Of a DNA stretch of 64,000 nucleotides, positions 38,501 through 52,500 are shown piece after piece. Made by a program: the position numbers and the translations under genes. Below the pieces are notes generated by a model. That model did not search any database, had not been told where the DNA came from, and was given only the letters and a program-made list of their open reading frames with translations. Source of the stretch: Apostichopus japonicus (Eukaryota; Echinodermata; Holothuroidea; Aspidochirotida; Stichopodidae); NCBI RefSeq assembly GCF_037975245.1, contig NC_092568.1, forward strand, positions 18,183,001-18,247,000. The letters are read 5' to 3'. Numbering within the stretch: the stretch's first letter is position 1; the number at the start of each line of letters is the position of its first letter.

Positions 38501-41500
38501 TAGCTAGGCTAGTCATGTTTTTATATCAAAGAAGGACGAAAAAACTAGACAATGAAGAAAAATTCCAGAATTTGCTGTTTGCATGTGATTAATGCTGATA
38601 TGAAAATGTGTATCAAGGAAGAAATCTTGAGAATTGGAATCAAATGAATTAATCGCTGGCTCATAAACATCCACTTGGTGGAAAAAAAAAATTGGGGGGG
38701 GGGGGGTGGTCTTAGTGTGATCAATTATGAGCCTCATATTTATGCAATACTTGGCACGTTTGCAAGAAAAAATATTTAAAAAAAAAATAGACCAAATACA
38801 GAAAGCTTCTTTAAGGAACAAAAAACAGAAGAAGGGCAAAAAAGAAAATAGCAAATCTGGTAAACAATAACTGACATCTATGCCAAGGGAAGGAGGAGGA
38901 GGGCAGGGGGGGGAATGGGGGGGCGGCTCACTTGTTCGATTTCTTCTTTTGTTCTGTTGTGGACGTTTCTTCGGGCACACACTGCAGCTTCGACCTTCAT
39001 TTCGACAATGAACACCTGAAGAGACAGAGACAAAAGACAGATCCTGAATCAAAATCTGACAAATTGTTGACAAAAGATGGGATCAAACTCACTTCAAACA
39101 ATTCCTTCTATCAGGCATGCTTTAAACATAGGCAAAGAGAACATCACATCCTATCAAACATCTAATTTCTACACTGTCAACACTGTTGGTACCTTTGCAT
39201 GGTTACCTATGCAGAGAATACCCTTTCCCAGCACCCACCCTGGTGCTGTATTATGTAAAAAAAACACCAATATGTTAAACTGAAAAATAAACTTAAAAAA
39301 TTATATATTTGTGGGTGAGGAATGGTCGAAACTGCACAAACCTCAAATCCTTTTAATCTGGCAAAGCTCCAGAAGGGCTCAAATTGTGAGCATTTATCGT
39401 TGACGGCGTCTACGATGATGAAATCGAAGAATCCGTCCTCGATGGTCTTCTTGAAGCTCTTGTAGAGGCTGGCCTGGTAGATTGATTCCATCTCGGCCTC
39501 GTATTCGTATTCTAGCACCTGCAAGTGTCAACAGGAAATGTCCAAAGTTTATATTGGTTTGTATTTGTTTGTATTAGTGTATTATTGTACTAGTGCCTCG
39601 TATTCGTATTCTAGCACCTGCGAGTGTCAACAGGGATGTCCAAAGTTTATATTATTTTGTATTTGTGTTTTTGTATTAGTTTATTATGTACTAGTGTATT
39701 ACTGTACTAGTGTATTGATTTGTATTTGTGTGTTAATGGACAATCTGTTGTTTGTTACCACCTAGTAGATGAATGAATTTATGCACTCAACTGACATTTG
39801 GCTAGGGTTCTTCTCCTCTGTTTTTTTTACTGAAGTTGGGATAAAGTGCCAGACAATAAGCAGGTCGCTACCACATTACAATAGAGGTCAACAACCTCTA
39901 CAATCCAGAGGTTATTTACAGGCACATTAATAATAATAATAATAAACAGTTCTTATTAAGCGCCCGTAACAGAAGTCTCAGGGCGCTTTACAAATAAAAA
40001 GGTCAAAAAATACAAAAAGAATACAGGTCAAACACACAGCTAAAGAAGCAAATGACCGAATGATAAAAAGTAAAATAGCACACAAAAGGCAATAACCATG
40101 GATAAAAAAGCACTAACAAATATAGACAATGAATTAATGGGTAAAGAGATGAGTTTTCAGTTTGGTTTTAAAATTGTCCACAGAAGATGCAGTCCTGATA
40201 TGTTGTGGCAAAATGTTCCATTCTGTATGAGCGGCTTCTACGAATGATCGGCGCCCATAGGCGGTGCGTGGTCGGCGAGAAGGGGGTTTGATTAGGTTCT
40301 GAGATGAAGAGCGAAGTGACCGACAAGGATTGTATCGCGTGATAAGGTCAGTTAAATATGGAGGAGCAAGTCCATGGAGACACTTGAATGTGAGCAGGTT
40401 GATCTTAAATGCAATTCTTTGGCGGATGGAAAGCCAATGAAGACCGCTCATGATCTCAGATATGCTGTCATACTTTTTAGTGCGCGTCACCAGTCTAGCT
40501 GCAGTATTCTGGATTCTTTGCAGCTTCATGATTTCAGAGTCCGGGAGGCCGTAGAGAAGGGCATTGCAGTTGTCTAAACGCGAGGTGACATAGGCGTGAA
40601 CCAGTTTCTCAGTTGTATCCTGATCGAGATAATGTCTAATCCTTCCGATGCTTCTGATGGCGTTAGTTGCGTTCCGACAGACGTTATTAACATGTTCCCT
40701 CATAGTTAGCTGACTATCTAAAATAACTCCCAGATTGCGCGCAGAGGAGGTTGGTTCTACGTTAGTGTCACCTACCCTAATTGCATTACAGAGGGTAAAT
40801 ACCGGCACATAACAGAGGGTAGCTACCGCCAGTGGTTAGCTCCTATTACACACAGATGTGTAGCAACCTTACACACCACAGGGCAGCCACCATTATACAC
40901 CAGAGGGCAGCTACCTGTACCCTCCAGAGGTAAGTAACCAGCACAAAACAGAGGTTAGCTACCGCCACATGCCAGTGGTTAGCTCCTATTACACACAGAT
41001 GTGTAGCTACCTTAGACACCACAGGGCAGCCACCATTATACACCAGAGGGCAGCTACCTGTACCCTCCAGAGGTAAGTTACCAGCACATAACAGAGGTTA
41101 GCTACCGCCACATGCCAGTGGTTAGCTCCTATTACACACTGATGGGTAGCTACCTTAGACACCAGAGGGGTAGCTATCACAACATAACTGAAGTTGGCTA
41201 CAAATTTATCTTTATAAACTGATACTTTCGCATTAGCCGAAGAAACAAACTGCAACTCAAGTCAAAGACACAGAACATAAATTGTTTTTGAGTCGTGCTC
41301 TATAATGCATCAATGAACTAGATTTGAAAATAAATAAACGTATTAAGTCAGTTGTTTCGTTCCATGCAATAAAAAAACTAACTAAATAAATTTTAAAAAA
41401 GGCGCAGTACGGAGAAATTAGCAAAGAGCAGATCAATTTATTTCATAAAAGAAGATTTTACAAAAAAATGCCACCTGAAATTGGTGACAACTTTGTCATA

Positions 41501-44500
41501 TTTGCTACGAAGTCGAAGGATCATACATACCTTTTTCTTGCTCAATTTGCCGCTCTCTGGATCTCTGACTGATTTCTCGACCTCCGTCATGAAGTAGTCG
41601 TCGATACAGAGCATTCTGGGAGTGTGACTGCCATGTTTGGCTTCGCTCTCCTATGAGGAGAGAGGGAGAAAAACAGACTATTTATTAAAGAATGGAAAAT
41701 AACTTGTCGAATTGTCTGCCAAGTCTCTTAACCTAGCCAGTGTAATACTCGAAAGAAGATCTTTTATGACAGTGCCTTCTGTTGAAACGCTGGAAAGACA
41801 AGCATTTCAGTTATTGGGGGTGGGGGGGGTGGGGGGTAGCGAAATAAAGGTTAAAAAAGTGAAAACTTAATGTGGATGTTTTGCCTTTGATCATCTGTTT
41901 TACTAAATGTACCATTGATTAAATTGAAATGAAATCAACTCTTTCAGAATTTTTCACCAAATTGATCCTTTATAAATAGTAACAAGCTAAACGATTCTGT
42001 TCGATTCTCATTGGTTTCGTCTTTGAACGACACAAGGATGGTTGGTATCATTACAGCACAGTTCTGACTGTATCTTGTATCTAAACTTTATGTCGGTTTA
42101 TAAACATGATCGATAGATACCAAGAGACACTAACATGAGAGGTACTGTAATTTATGCAAAGCTTCATACTGGTCTCATCCCTGATCTGTGGTTTGGTTAA
42201 TTTTTATAACAAACATGATGAAGGGACAACAGCCTATGCTAGAATTATGTTGATACACCACCACTTGCAGGGCAAATTTTAACGGTTTTTTTTTTCTTCT
42301 TTTTTCTGGTCGTCCCTCCGATAACCGGGCCGTACTCTTCGGTTGTCTGAGCAGCAAATTTTGTTGTTTGAGATAATGTAGGAAAATAACAATGACCAAT
42401 ATGCACACTGTAGGAGAGATGTGTTAGCTTGGTAAATAGAATGCCAACCTTGGAATGTCAGTTGACCTATCTGAGGGTATTTAGGTACAACTGCAATCTG
42501 AACTTGACGTAAACGGCCAGTCGTTCATCAGACAACCTCCAGAGCTGATTATGGTTGTCCGAACAGAAATTGGCCGACCCCGGACGACCATTCAAAATTT
42601 GCCCTGACTCACATTTACTTGTAGCTCAAGTGTGATATCTAAGTGTTGATACTATACCTTGCTTATGATAGGATATCTTATTCAAGGGCAGAATTCTTAA
42701 TACCTTCATTGATAAGTTTAGCCACAAATATATATATACTTTTTTTACAGCTAGTCGAACCTCTTAGTATGTTTAACATATAGTTAAAGCCTAACCTTGA
42801 TGAGTTAAGTTATAAATGATTTTCCAGACCTTTTAAGTACAATTAGCACATACTATTAAAACAGCATCTCACCTTGATGAGTTTAGCTACAAATGTTTTG
42901 CCCGAGCCCGGAGGACCTCTCAGAATGATAGCGATCTTCTGTGGTCTGCTGAATCTACCTGGTTTCTCCAATATATCATTTACGCTGACCGAATCGTTGG
43001 CTGATTTGCCTCCCTTATCTGACAACGCCGCCGGCACCGGTTGAGGTTTCTTCCCTTTAGACCCCTCAGGACTTTTACTTCGACCTTGTCTGCTTCTATG
43101 AGAAGACAAAAGAAGAAGAAGACAAAAAAACAAGGTATAGAGAGTCTAAAAGATACACGTAATGGAACCCTACAGATCAAGTGAGGAGCACTTATAAGAC
43201 ATATTTCACAGCATTATGAGATCTCATTGAAACATTCCCTCTTCCAAAACTACCCCAAAAGAACGGTCATGTTCATATTTTCAAGACTGCCAGACCTGGT
43301 CATATATGAATTAGCAGAAATTAACATCAAATTCTGGTCATCTTTCCTGACATCTCAGTGCTCTTCTTCATCACTTTCATTCCTTCCTTATTCCCCTATC
43401 TCAAACTCTCTGTCCTGTCTGTACCAATCTCCCTCGTGATCTATACCCAACCCCGCCCCCCAACCCTGCCCCACCCCCACCTCTCTTCCCAATTCCTCTC
43501 TGTAGCAACCAGTAGTCTCTTAATTACCCAGAATTCTTGTCGTCTTTTCTGCCGTCTCGGTTATCCTCTCTTCGATCTCTGTGACTTCCTCCTCTATCCT
43601 TATCTCTCGATCTATCCCAGTCTCTATTCCTGTCTCTGTCTTGCTCCTTATCCCTATCCCTCTCTCGCTCCCTGTCCCAATCCTTGCCCCTCTCGCGTTC
43701 CTTCTCCCGCATCCAATCTTCCTCTTTCTGCCTGTCTCGCTCCCTCTGGTAATCCCTCTCCGGGGCCGGCCGCCTGTCTCGTTGGATGTCGTAAGGGTCG
43801 AGTGACCTGCGATCCCTGTCTTGCGAGATACTTCTCCCCCCGTAACGATCGAGGGAATCGGATGGCTCCGGGGGTGGTGGAGGTGGTGGTTTGGCTGTGA
43901 GAGCTCTCGAGGCCTTCAAGGCTTCGGTTATTTCTCTTTCTCGTTTAATCTCCTCGGGCTCTTCTTTTGGAAACTCTATTATATCATGAAAAGAGAAGAG
44001 AAAGTGTTATAACAAATGAAACTGATTTCCCAACCCTTGCTGTTTCCCTCAACTGCAATTGTGTCCTCTATCCATACGTCTCTCACTATGAATTATGCAT
44101 CACGTAAAGTTGCTCACACGAAAACGTTTTTAATACTAGAAAAATACGGCTAGCATATTTTAAAACCCAAAGTCATGTTGTTAAGTTTGTTTCCTCTTTT
44201 AAGGTCTTTTCATTTCCATCTCTAGGGTTCCAATGATTCATGCAAATATGGAAGGAATAAAAATGATAAAATCTTGTTTGGATTTCTTGCTCACTCACAT
44301 TACTAAAATGTTAAACCATCCCATCAAATAGCTTGCCTGAAATTTCATCATGTATTTTGAGAAGATAATAATGCTATAAAGAAGGTGATTTGGCTTGATA
44401 TCGTCTACATTCTGACTGACATTTAAACATTAACCGGGAAACTTAACCAAACAGTTATCCAAACACACCAGAGATCTTTGTGAAGAACAACGCTCCCAAA

Positions 44501-46283
44501 CAGATAAGAAAAATATTTTTCCGTTTGCGAGATTATCCTTGCTTTAAAAGTCATGCCTGGAAGCTGCCATCTTGTAAATCTGTGATAGTCGTAATTCCAC
44601 TTGGATCTGAACACCTTTTAATATCTCTTTGTTTTTCTTTCCATATTATTTTGAAGGTTAAATGTTCACAGTGATGACACTGTGACCAATGCCATCATCA
44701 TCATCATCATCATTAAGTCATGTAAAGAGGTCCAAATGTTTTTAGACTCAACATTTGCAAGATCCATCTACATTACGGAAAATACAGGTTGTAATAAATA
44801 GCGTGAAAATATAAATATACTGAAACACAGTTGGCTGGATGATGATGTCATAGTTAGACTTGATCAAGTCTTCATTCTTGTGATCTACGTCACCTGTTTA
44901 CGTCACCTGACTTATATATGATTCATGTCCACATCTTTCTGTATGTGTGGTTTAAAGGTGACATATAAGCCAAATATAAGCCCCTCTTTAAATATATAGA
45001 TATATACATATGTGTGTGACATAAGTCAACATGTTTCTATATATATATGGTTTAGATGTGACCTATACCAACATCTTCCTATGTGCATAGTTCATATGTG
45101 AACTATTCAACATCTGTCAACTAATATCCAAGTCGTGCATATGACTTTTAAACAGGTGATCTTTTTAATGGAGTTATATTTGTCTTATCGAAAAAGATGG
45201 TTGGGTATTTGTCTGCTATGCCTACCATGCATGAGCCTTGACTATAAAGGAAACTATTAACTATTAATGACTACTGCTATTTTTGACAAAGAAAAACAAA
45301 AAACTCTCTGCTTATTGCAATTACTACAATCTAAGTTCTTGTTTTGCTTTGTATTTTTTTGGCTGTTATCCATAACACTACCTTTCCTGATGTTATTTAT
45401 TCTCTTTCACATTCACAGGGAAGAAGAATGGGTTCTGGCAGCCTTTAGAAGCATAGAATAGAAAAAGAAACATTCTCTTCCTTATCACACAATTATGGAA
45501 CAAATATCAAAGTTATATACTGAATCTAACATACAAAAGTGATCTCTGGACATTAATTTTAAAGAATCATCCATGACCCAAATAAAAATTCTTTGTACGA
45601 GACTCTCAATTTCTTTGAAATAAGCTGCCAGTCTAATGAGAGAATGTCTAAACACCATTTCAGCCAAAAGGAACACAACAGTTCAACAGCAGCATTTAAA
45701 ACAATTTACACCAAACTTAAGGTATAAAACCTCTCAAAAGGACTGCTTTGTTTTTCTCCGGAGAAAACAAGTTGATATAAAAGAAAACACTGCACGATTA
45801 ACAAAAATAACCTTCAGTGTGAAGGTATTTCAAAGACAGAATAAAATCAGATATCGTACCAGGAGGTGCGAATCCAAACTGTTTGTCTCTCTGCTGAAGA
45901 AAGGTCATCATATCAAACTCCCTCCCCACCGGATCAAGCAGGGCCCCATGGCCGTAATCAAAGCTTTCGATTTTTGCCGCCTCGGAAAACTTGGACCAGC
46001 TGGCTTCTTCTTCCTCATCTTCTCCTGCTAGAACAAATGAGTAAAATGAATCAAGAAGAAAATCATTCAGAATCTACTAAAATATTTCTTTCTATTCATT
46101 AAACAAATTTACAAAAATGTCTATATACTTCATTTATATGACAAGATAAATATCAATATCAACAACAATATCAAATGAAAGGAAAGAAATATTTTCTACC
46201 CATATCAACAAATGTTCATGAACATCAAATTGGAACCTCAAAAGTGTTAATACCAATGATGAATGTATGAACCATTAATAATA

Positions 46284-46367
<84 letters not shown>

Positions 46368-46378
46368 CATGTATAATA

Positions 46379-46462
<84 letters not shown>

Positions 46463-46510
46463 ATATATATATATCTATGTATATATATATACATATATAT
46501 ATATATAACA

Positions 46511-46570
<60 letters not shown>

Positions 46571-49500
46571 GCCACACCAGGACACCTCACATGACCCACC
46601 ATATAATGTTAACTATGTGGCTGATTTCTCGTGTGTGGTGGCAAATCAGGTTCCTAGCCGGATTTTATCGGGCCGGATTTCATCTATCAATATATATACG
46701 TGTGTGTGTATAAATTACCTGACAAAAGAATTACTACAAACAGAACAAACAGTGTAACATCTACCACCTCATAAATAAAGGAGTGTTCTTGTATCTAGTT
46801 GTTATATTGGTGTTACAGCAGATGCATAATACCTTATAGTAGTCTGTCGCTTTTCACATATCTAACTTAATGATGTACTTAGACCCGTATCTCAAAGAAT
46901 ATAGCTATGCATATCTTAGTTTGAAGAATCCAGCTTCCAATTAAAGGATGACACATAAGGCAGAATTTTTAGTTGTGATGTGTTATTAGTGCAAGAAAAT
47001 CCAAATTGTTCAGCGATATTAATGTTTCTAAACCTATTATGGTTTTGGAGATATTATCCTTTAAAATATGCTCAATCCCTGGAATGCTCCTTTAATGCTA
47101 AATCATTGATGACATCAGCTCCTCAGTGTAGACCTTAATGCTTAATTGTTTGTTTTATAATTTGTTCTAAGAACTCAACAGAGACATGTTCGTTCATCTT
47201 CATATAAACAACAGATCCTTGAATGCCATTTCAACAACATATGTCCTTGAAAAGTTGTAACACATTCTAAACATGTCATTTTAGGCCATAAAAGTCTCTT
47301 GTTTCCCCACATTGATTTTTGTGTTGCATTTGAGGAACTGACCTAACTGTCTGTGTATTAGACTGCATAGTCCAGTCACTTTAAATTAATGACCCAAAGC
47401 TCTTTTAAAGTGTGATTTCTCCAAAAATTAAGAGTGCTATAGAAATGCAATCTGCACTGATAAAAAAACTGTTTTTAAAGATCTATGTCTTATGAATGGG
47501 AATATGGTTAATAATGCAAATTTTGATTTAAAAAATATATATATAATACACAGTCATTATTATTTGCATCATCAAGAAAGTTAAAGATGAAAAGGTTTAA
47601 ACTTGTGTGAGCAACCTTAATCAAACTGTTATGTTCGTATCTAGATGGCCTATCGCAATACATACGGAGCAGTAGGTTACATTTCATTTCACAAAATACT
47701 TTCAGAAATTGAAATGCTTCATTTGCTACGAACCTATCGCAGTCATCTCTGCAATACTGTTATTGAAGTGCTCTGCATTAGGTGCATGGCCGTAATCAAA
47801 GACCACCGGGGCAGTGGCCCCTTCCCGGACCGTTAAATGAGACGATAGCGGATCTTCTGTGAATTTCCTGTTCGAAATGTCAACCAAAAATGGAAGAAGA
47901 AGAAATAGGAATCCATCTCAATTAAAACAAAATATTATTAATTTAACAAACTGTTACTTAATATTTCATACTGCATTAGAAATGGCTCCTTTTGATAGAT
48001 CTTAAAAACTATCAAATATAGTGGAATCTAGCCTTTTACATGTTTACAGCAGTTTCTGTGAAAATTTTGAGCAGAATGAGATACCAATTGATCAAAACAA
48101 GGTACCTCACTAGCTTTCAACCGATGTTATCCAATAAATCACAAATAGAACAAGCAGTTTTCCCCTGTAAATATTCGCTAGTTTCGATCAGGGTCCTAGT
48201 CAAGAATATCTTTGCTCTTTTCAATTCCAAGGAATGGTAGTGAGTAAAATGACCAATGATTATATTCCCCAGCGACTTGACTACAACATATTTAAAGGGT
48301 GTGAAGACACGCACAAAAAGAAACATCTAATGCCAGTAATCTGACCTAGTTTCGAATGAGGTATAACAGAAGTGTTAGACACCACTATCGATCCCAGAAA
48401 ATACGCACACAGCTTGCTACCTTCGGTAATTAGACACAAGTGTACAGTCAGTACATACAGCTGCGGTCAATACCCACAGCACAGTCTACAAACGATACAG
48501 CTATAGACATCTCAGGTCCAGCTAAAGATAACAAGGTATCAAGTTTCACCACTGTCTGCATTTTGTAGCGACAACCAGAAAACTTCACTTGCAAGAAACG
48601 GAAAGTTAACTTTTTCAGAGCGTGGCACGCAGTCTGCAATGCCTTTAATATCGTTCAAAGAAATTGACAAAATGTGACTTTGCTCTCTGTAACTCCAAAT
48701 TAGATTATCACATAGTTAAGTTTGCTGAGTGGGTACTTGATTTTGCATTCTTGGGGATAAAATAAATACAAGACAATTCTTGCAATTTAATCATTTAACA
48801 TTTAAGTTTAAGTCAATTCATATTTTAGTCCAAATTTCAAGCTATCATGTTTCTTTGAAGAAAGTTGACCTAAAGTTTACTTAATATATACAGACAAAAA
48901 ATGAACTTACGGGTCCTCTTTCCTATCCACGGGGCTCTGATCCACCCTCGTGTAAGTGTCCTTGAAATACGCACCGGCCTGCTCTTCACGAGGTCTGCCG
49001 TCTCCTTTCGGTGGTAGATTGGGCTGCATTTCTCGCTCTCTGCTCGGACCGTTGTTTCTCCTGAAGTTGTCCTTTCTGTCTCTCTCTTCCTCCCTGAACC
49101 TTGGATGAGATGATCTGTCGGAGCTGCCTTCCTTGAAAGAATTGGATCGTCTCTCCCGACTAAGTGATCTCCTGTCTCTGTTGTCCTGCAACCGCGTGGT
49201 AAAGAAGACGTAAAAATAGGTGGTCAATGACTAATTACCATTAAGAACCGTACGCACATACAAAAACAACCAAAGATTGGCTGCATTGACGGTGTCCACA
49301 CAACTATGAAACAGAGGCAACCGTATGCTGTCAAACATTCAGTTTGCCGTTTTACTTGAATCATAGATTTACAAATGAGACATGAAAATGCCATTCGGGG
49401 TGGGGGGGTTGAGGGGGAAAATTTAACAGAGCTGCGATAATCAATCCAAGCGGTGTAACATACTATTGTAAGCTCAGCTGTTGTAGTTATACAGTCATTA

Positions 49501-52500
49501 CAACCCAATACAGACAAATCATGCATGCAAATGACAAATGGTCTTTTAAACAACAAAATTTTGAACACTAAATAGACCAAAATCAACAGCAAAATTAATC
49601 ATTTATCTCGAAATTGGCATATTTCAGACAATAGAAGAAACAGCTAAAAATTCTCGCAATCTATCAGTTCCCATAGGAACCTAGTAAATACCTGAGAATT
49701 TAGATCAAAAACTGAGCAAACAGGATCAATTTTTGACAGTGTTGATACAATTTTCTGTCAGGAAGATTGACCTCATCAATTGAAGCTTTGAGCTTAAAAA
49801 AAGGTATTATTAATGTTCTGCAAATAAACACAGTATGTGTTCATGTATAGTTGTACCAAGTAGGTATGGCAATGAACAATGACCACCATCTGATATCCTA
49901 ATGTTTCTGCAAGCATTTTTGTCACTTTTTTATTCCTTTAGATATAAACTAGTACTAAATGAATTACAAATTCATTTGTTGAAAGCAAATGCTTATATAT
50001 AAATATATGTATATAAGTTAAAGTAGGGCTTACCTTATTATCTTTACCGTAGTCTGGCTGTTTCCATGGCAATCTGTCACCGGATCGCTCGTTACGACGA
50101 TTCTCTGGCCGAGATCGCCTGTGGTCATCGTACTTGGGTCTTTTATCATCGTACCGATCGATTGAGCGGGACCTGCGCCTCTCCACGGACCTCGATCTCT
50201 TTCTATCAGAGGATCGCGAGCGCCTCCTGTCCGGAGACCTGGAACGCCGCCTATCCGGAGATCTGGAACGTCTTCTCTCCGGAGACCGGGATCGCCGTCT
50301 CTCGGGGGATCGTCTCCTCTCACTTTTACCCTTGGCGTCGGATTTAGAGTCTTTCACGGGCGGCTTGGCTTTCGGTGTATTAGATACTTTGGGAAAAGTC
50401 TTGGCAGCATTTACGGGAGCTGGTTTAAAAGATTTGATCAACTTGCCGGTCGGTCTAGCTGCGGGTGTCTTCGGGGCATTGACAGCTTGAGTCAATCTCG
50501 TACCGGTCGAGATACTAGCCGTGGTCTGGGTGACCGTTGCCGATGACGGACTGTCCGTTTTGGCCTTTGTCACTGATATCATCTTTTGCAGCTCTCGGAG
50601 TTGCTGCTGCTGTACCCTGATCATCTTCAGCTCGTCCGCTACTTTCTTGTTGAATTCCTTCAAGGTCTTTTCCTTGGCTTCCTCGAGCTTGGCCTTTTCG
50701 TGTTCCACAGTCGACTGCATGGCTTCTTCTTCGGATGCAGGTTTCTTGATTGGGGCAGCATCGCTTACAGTCGCTGGAGTAGACTTGGCGTCAGAGTCAA
50801 AGGCTGCTGCTACCACTGCTGATGGGAATAACGGTTGATTCTGTCGAGCATCAAAATCAGCCGTCCAAACCTGAACACTGCTGCCTGCATTTGCAGCACT
50901 CATCGCCATCATCTCTGCGGCACTGTAACCCATTGACATCTCCGGTGGTATTCCGTCTCCCCCTTCGCGCATTCCAGGATGTGGGCCATCCCCATCCATA
51001 GGTCTGGGGCCCTCAAAATGGTCTGGACCAGGTCTATCAAGGCCAGGTCTCATACCAGGCCCATGAAAACCACCAGGCCTATCAAATGGTCCAGGTCCTG
51101 GTCCATCAAAACCCATTGGGCCAGGTCCATCAAAGCCCCTTGGTCCAGGTCCATCAAATCCCATTGGGCCAGGGCCATCAAATCCCATTGGGCCAGGTCC
51201 ACCAAATCCTGGACCTGGTCCAAAGCCCATAGGCCCTGGTCCATCAAATCCCATTGGTCCTGGTCCATCAAACCCTCTTGGTCCAGGACCACCAAATCCT
51301 GGACCTGGTCCAAAGCCCATTGGCCCGGGTCCATCAAAGCCCATTGGTCCAGGGCCATCAAAACCCATTGGTCCAGGACCACCAAAGCCCATAGGGCCTG
51401 GACCATCAAAGCCTCTGGGACCAGGACCATCAAATCCTCTGGGACCAGGACCATCAAATCCTCTGGGACCAGGACCATCAAAACCTCTGGGACCAGGACC
51501 ATCAAAGCCTCTGGGACCAGGACCATCAAAACCTCTGGGACCAGGACCATCAAAGCCTCCAGGACCTGGACCATCAAAGTGTGGTCCTGGTCCATCAAAT
51601 CCTCTTGACCCAGGGCCATCAAATCCTCTTGGCCCTGGGCTATCGAACCCATGTGGTCTGGGGCCATCAAATTCTTCAGGTCTAGGACTACCATTTGGAT
51701 CTTGTCTTAAGTCTAAATCTGGCCTTGGACTATCAACTCCTCTCGGATCTGGTTCGACAAATTCTGACGGTGGAGGATTTCCGACATCTTTAGTTCCTTC
51801 ATTTTTTAATTCTCCTTGCCCAGGTTCATCCACCATATCCTTGTTAAGACCCTCTAACTTCTTGGCTTCTGTCTCACCTTTTCCCAGCAAATTAGGTGTT
51901 TCCAAGGCTTCTTCCCCTTTTCCTTGGTTTGTCAGTTTTGGAATTACAGGATCCATCTCCAAAAGACTCGGAAGTTTCTTTTTGCCCCCACCCTTCTGTT
52001 TTTTCCCTCTGCGAGCTGTTCCTGGATTGTTCCTCTTATTTCTACCCTGATCACGTCCTCCAACATTGGGTTTATCCGATCTGTCTGTCTGAGAAACATC
52101 GGGTCCAGGATCATCAAACCCTCTTGGTCCTGGACCATCAAATCCTCTAGGTCCAGGACCATCAAATCCTCTAGGTCCAGGACCATCAAATCCTCTAGGT
52201 CCAGGACCATCAAACCCTCTAGGTCCTGGACCATCAAATCCTCTAGGTCCTGGACCATCAAACCCTCTAGGTCCTGGACCATCAAACCCTCTAGGTCCTG
52301 GACCACCAAATCCTCTTGGTCCTGGACCATTAAATCCTCTAGGTCCTGGACCATCAAACCCTCTAGGTCCTGGACCATCGAATCCTCTAGGTCCTGGACC
52401 ATTAAATCCTCTAGGTCCTGGACCATCAAATCCTCTTGGGTCTGGTCCATCAAATCCTCTTGGGTCTGGTCCATCAAATCCTCTTGGTCCTGGTCCATCC

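Noticed and set aside
46275-46713. I/Y-rich open frames on both strands
   Set aside because: They are translations of the (TA)n microsatellite.
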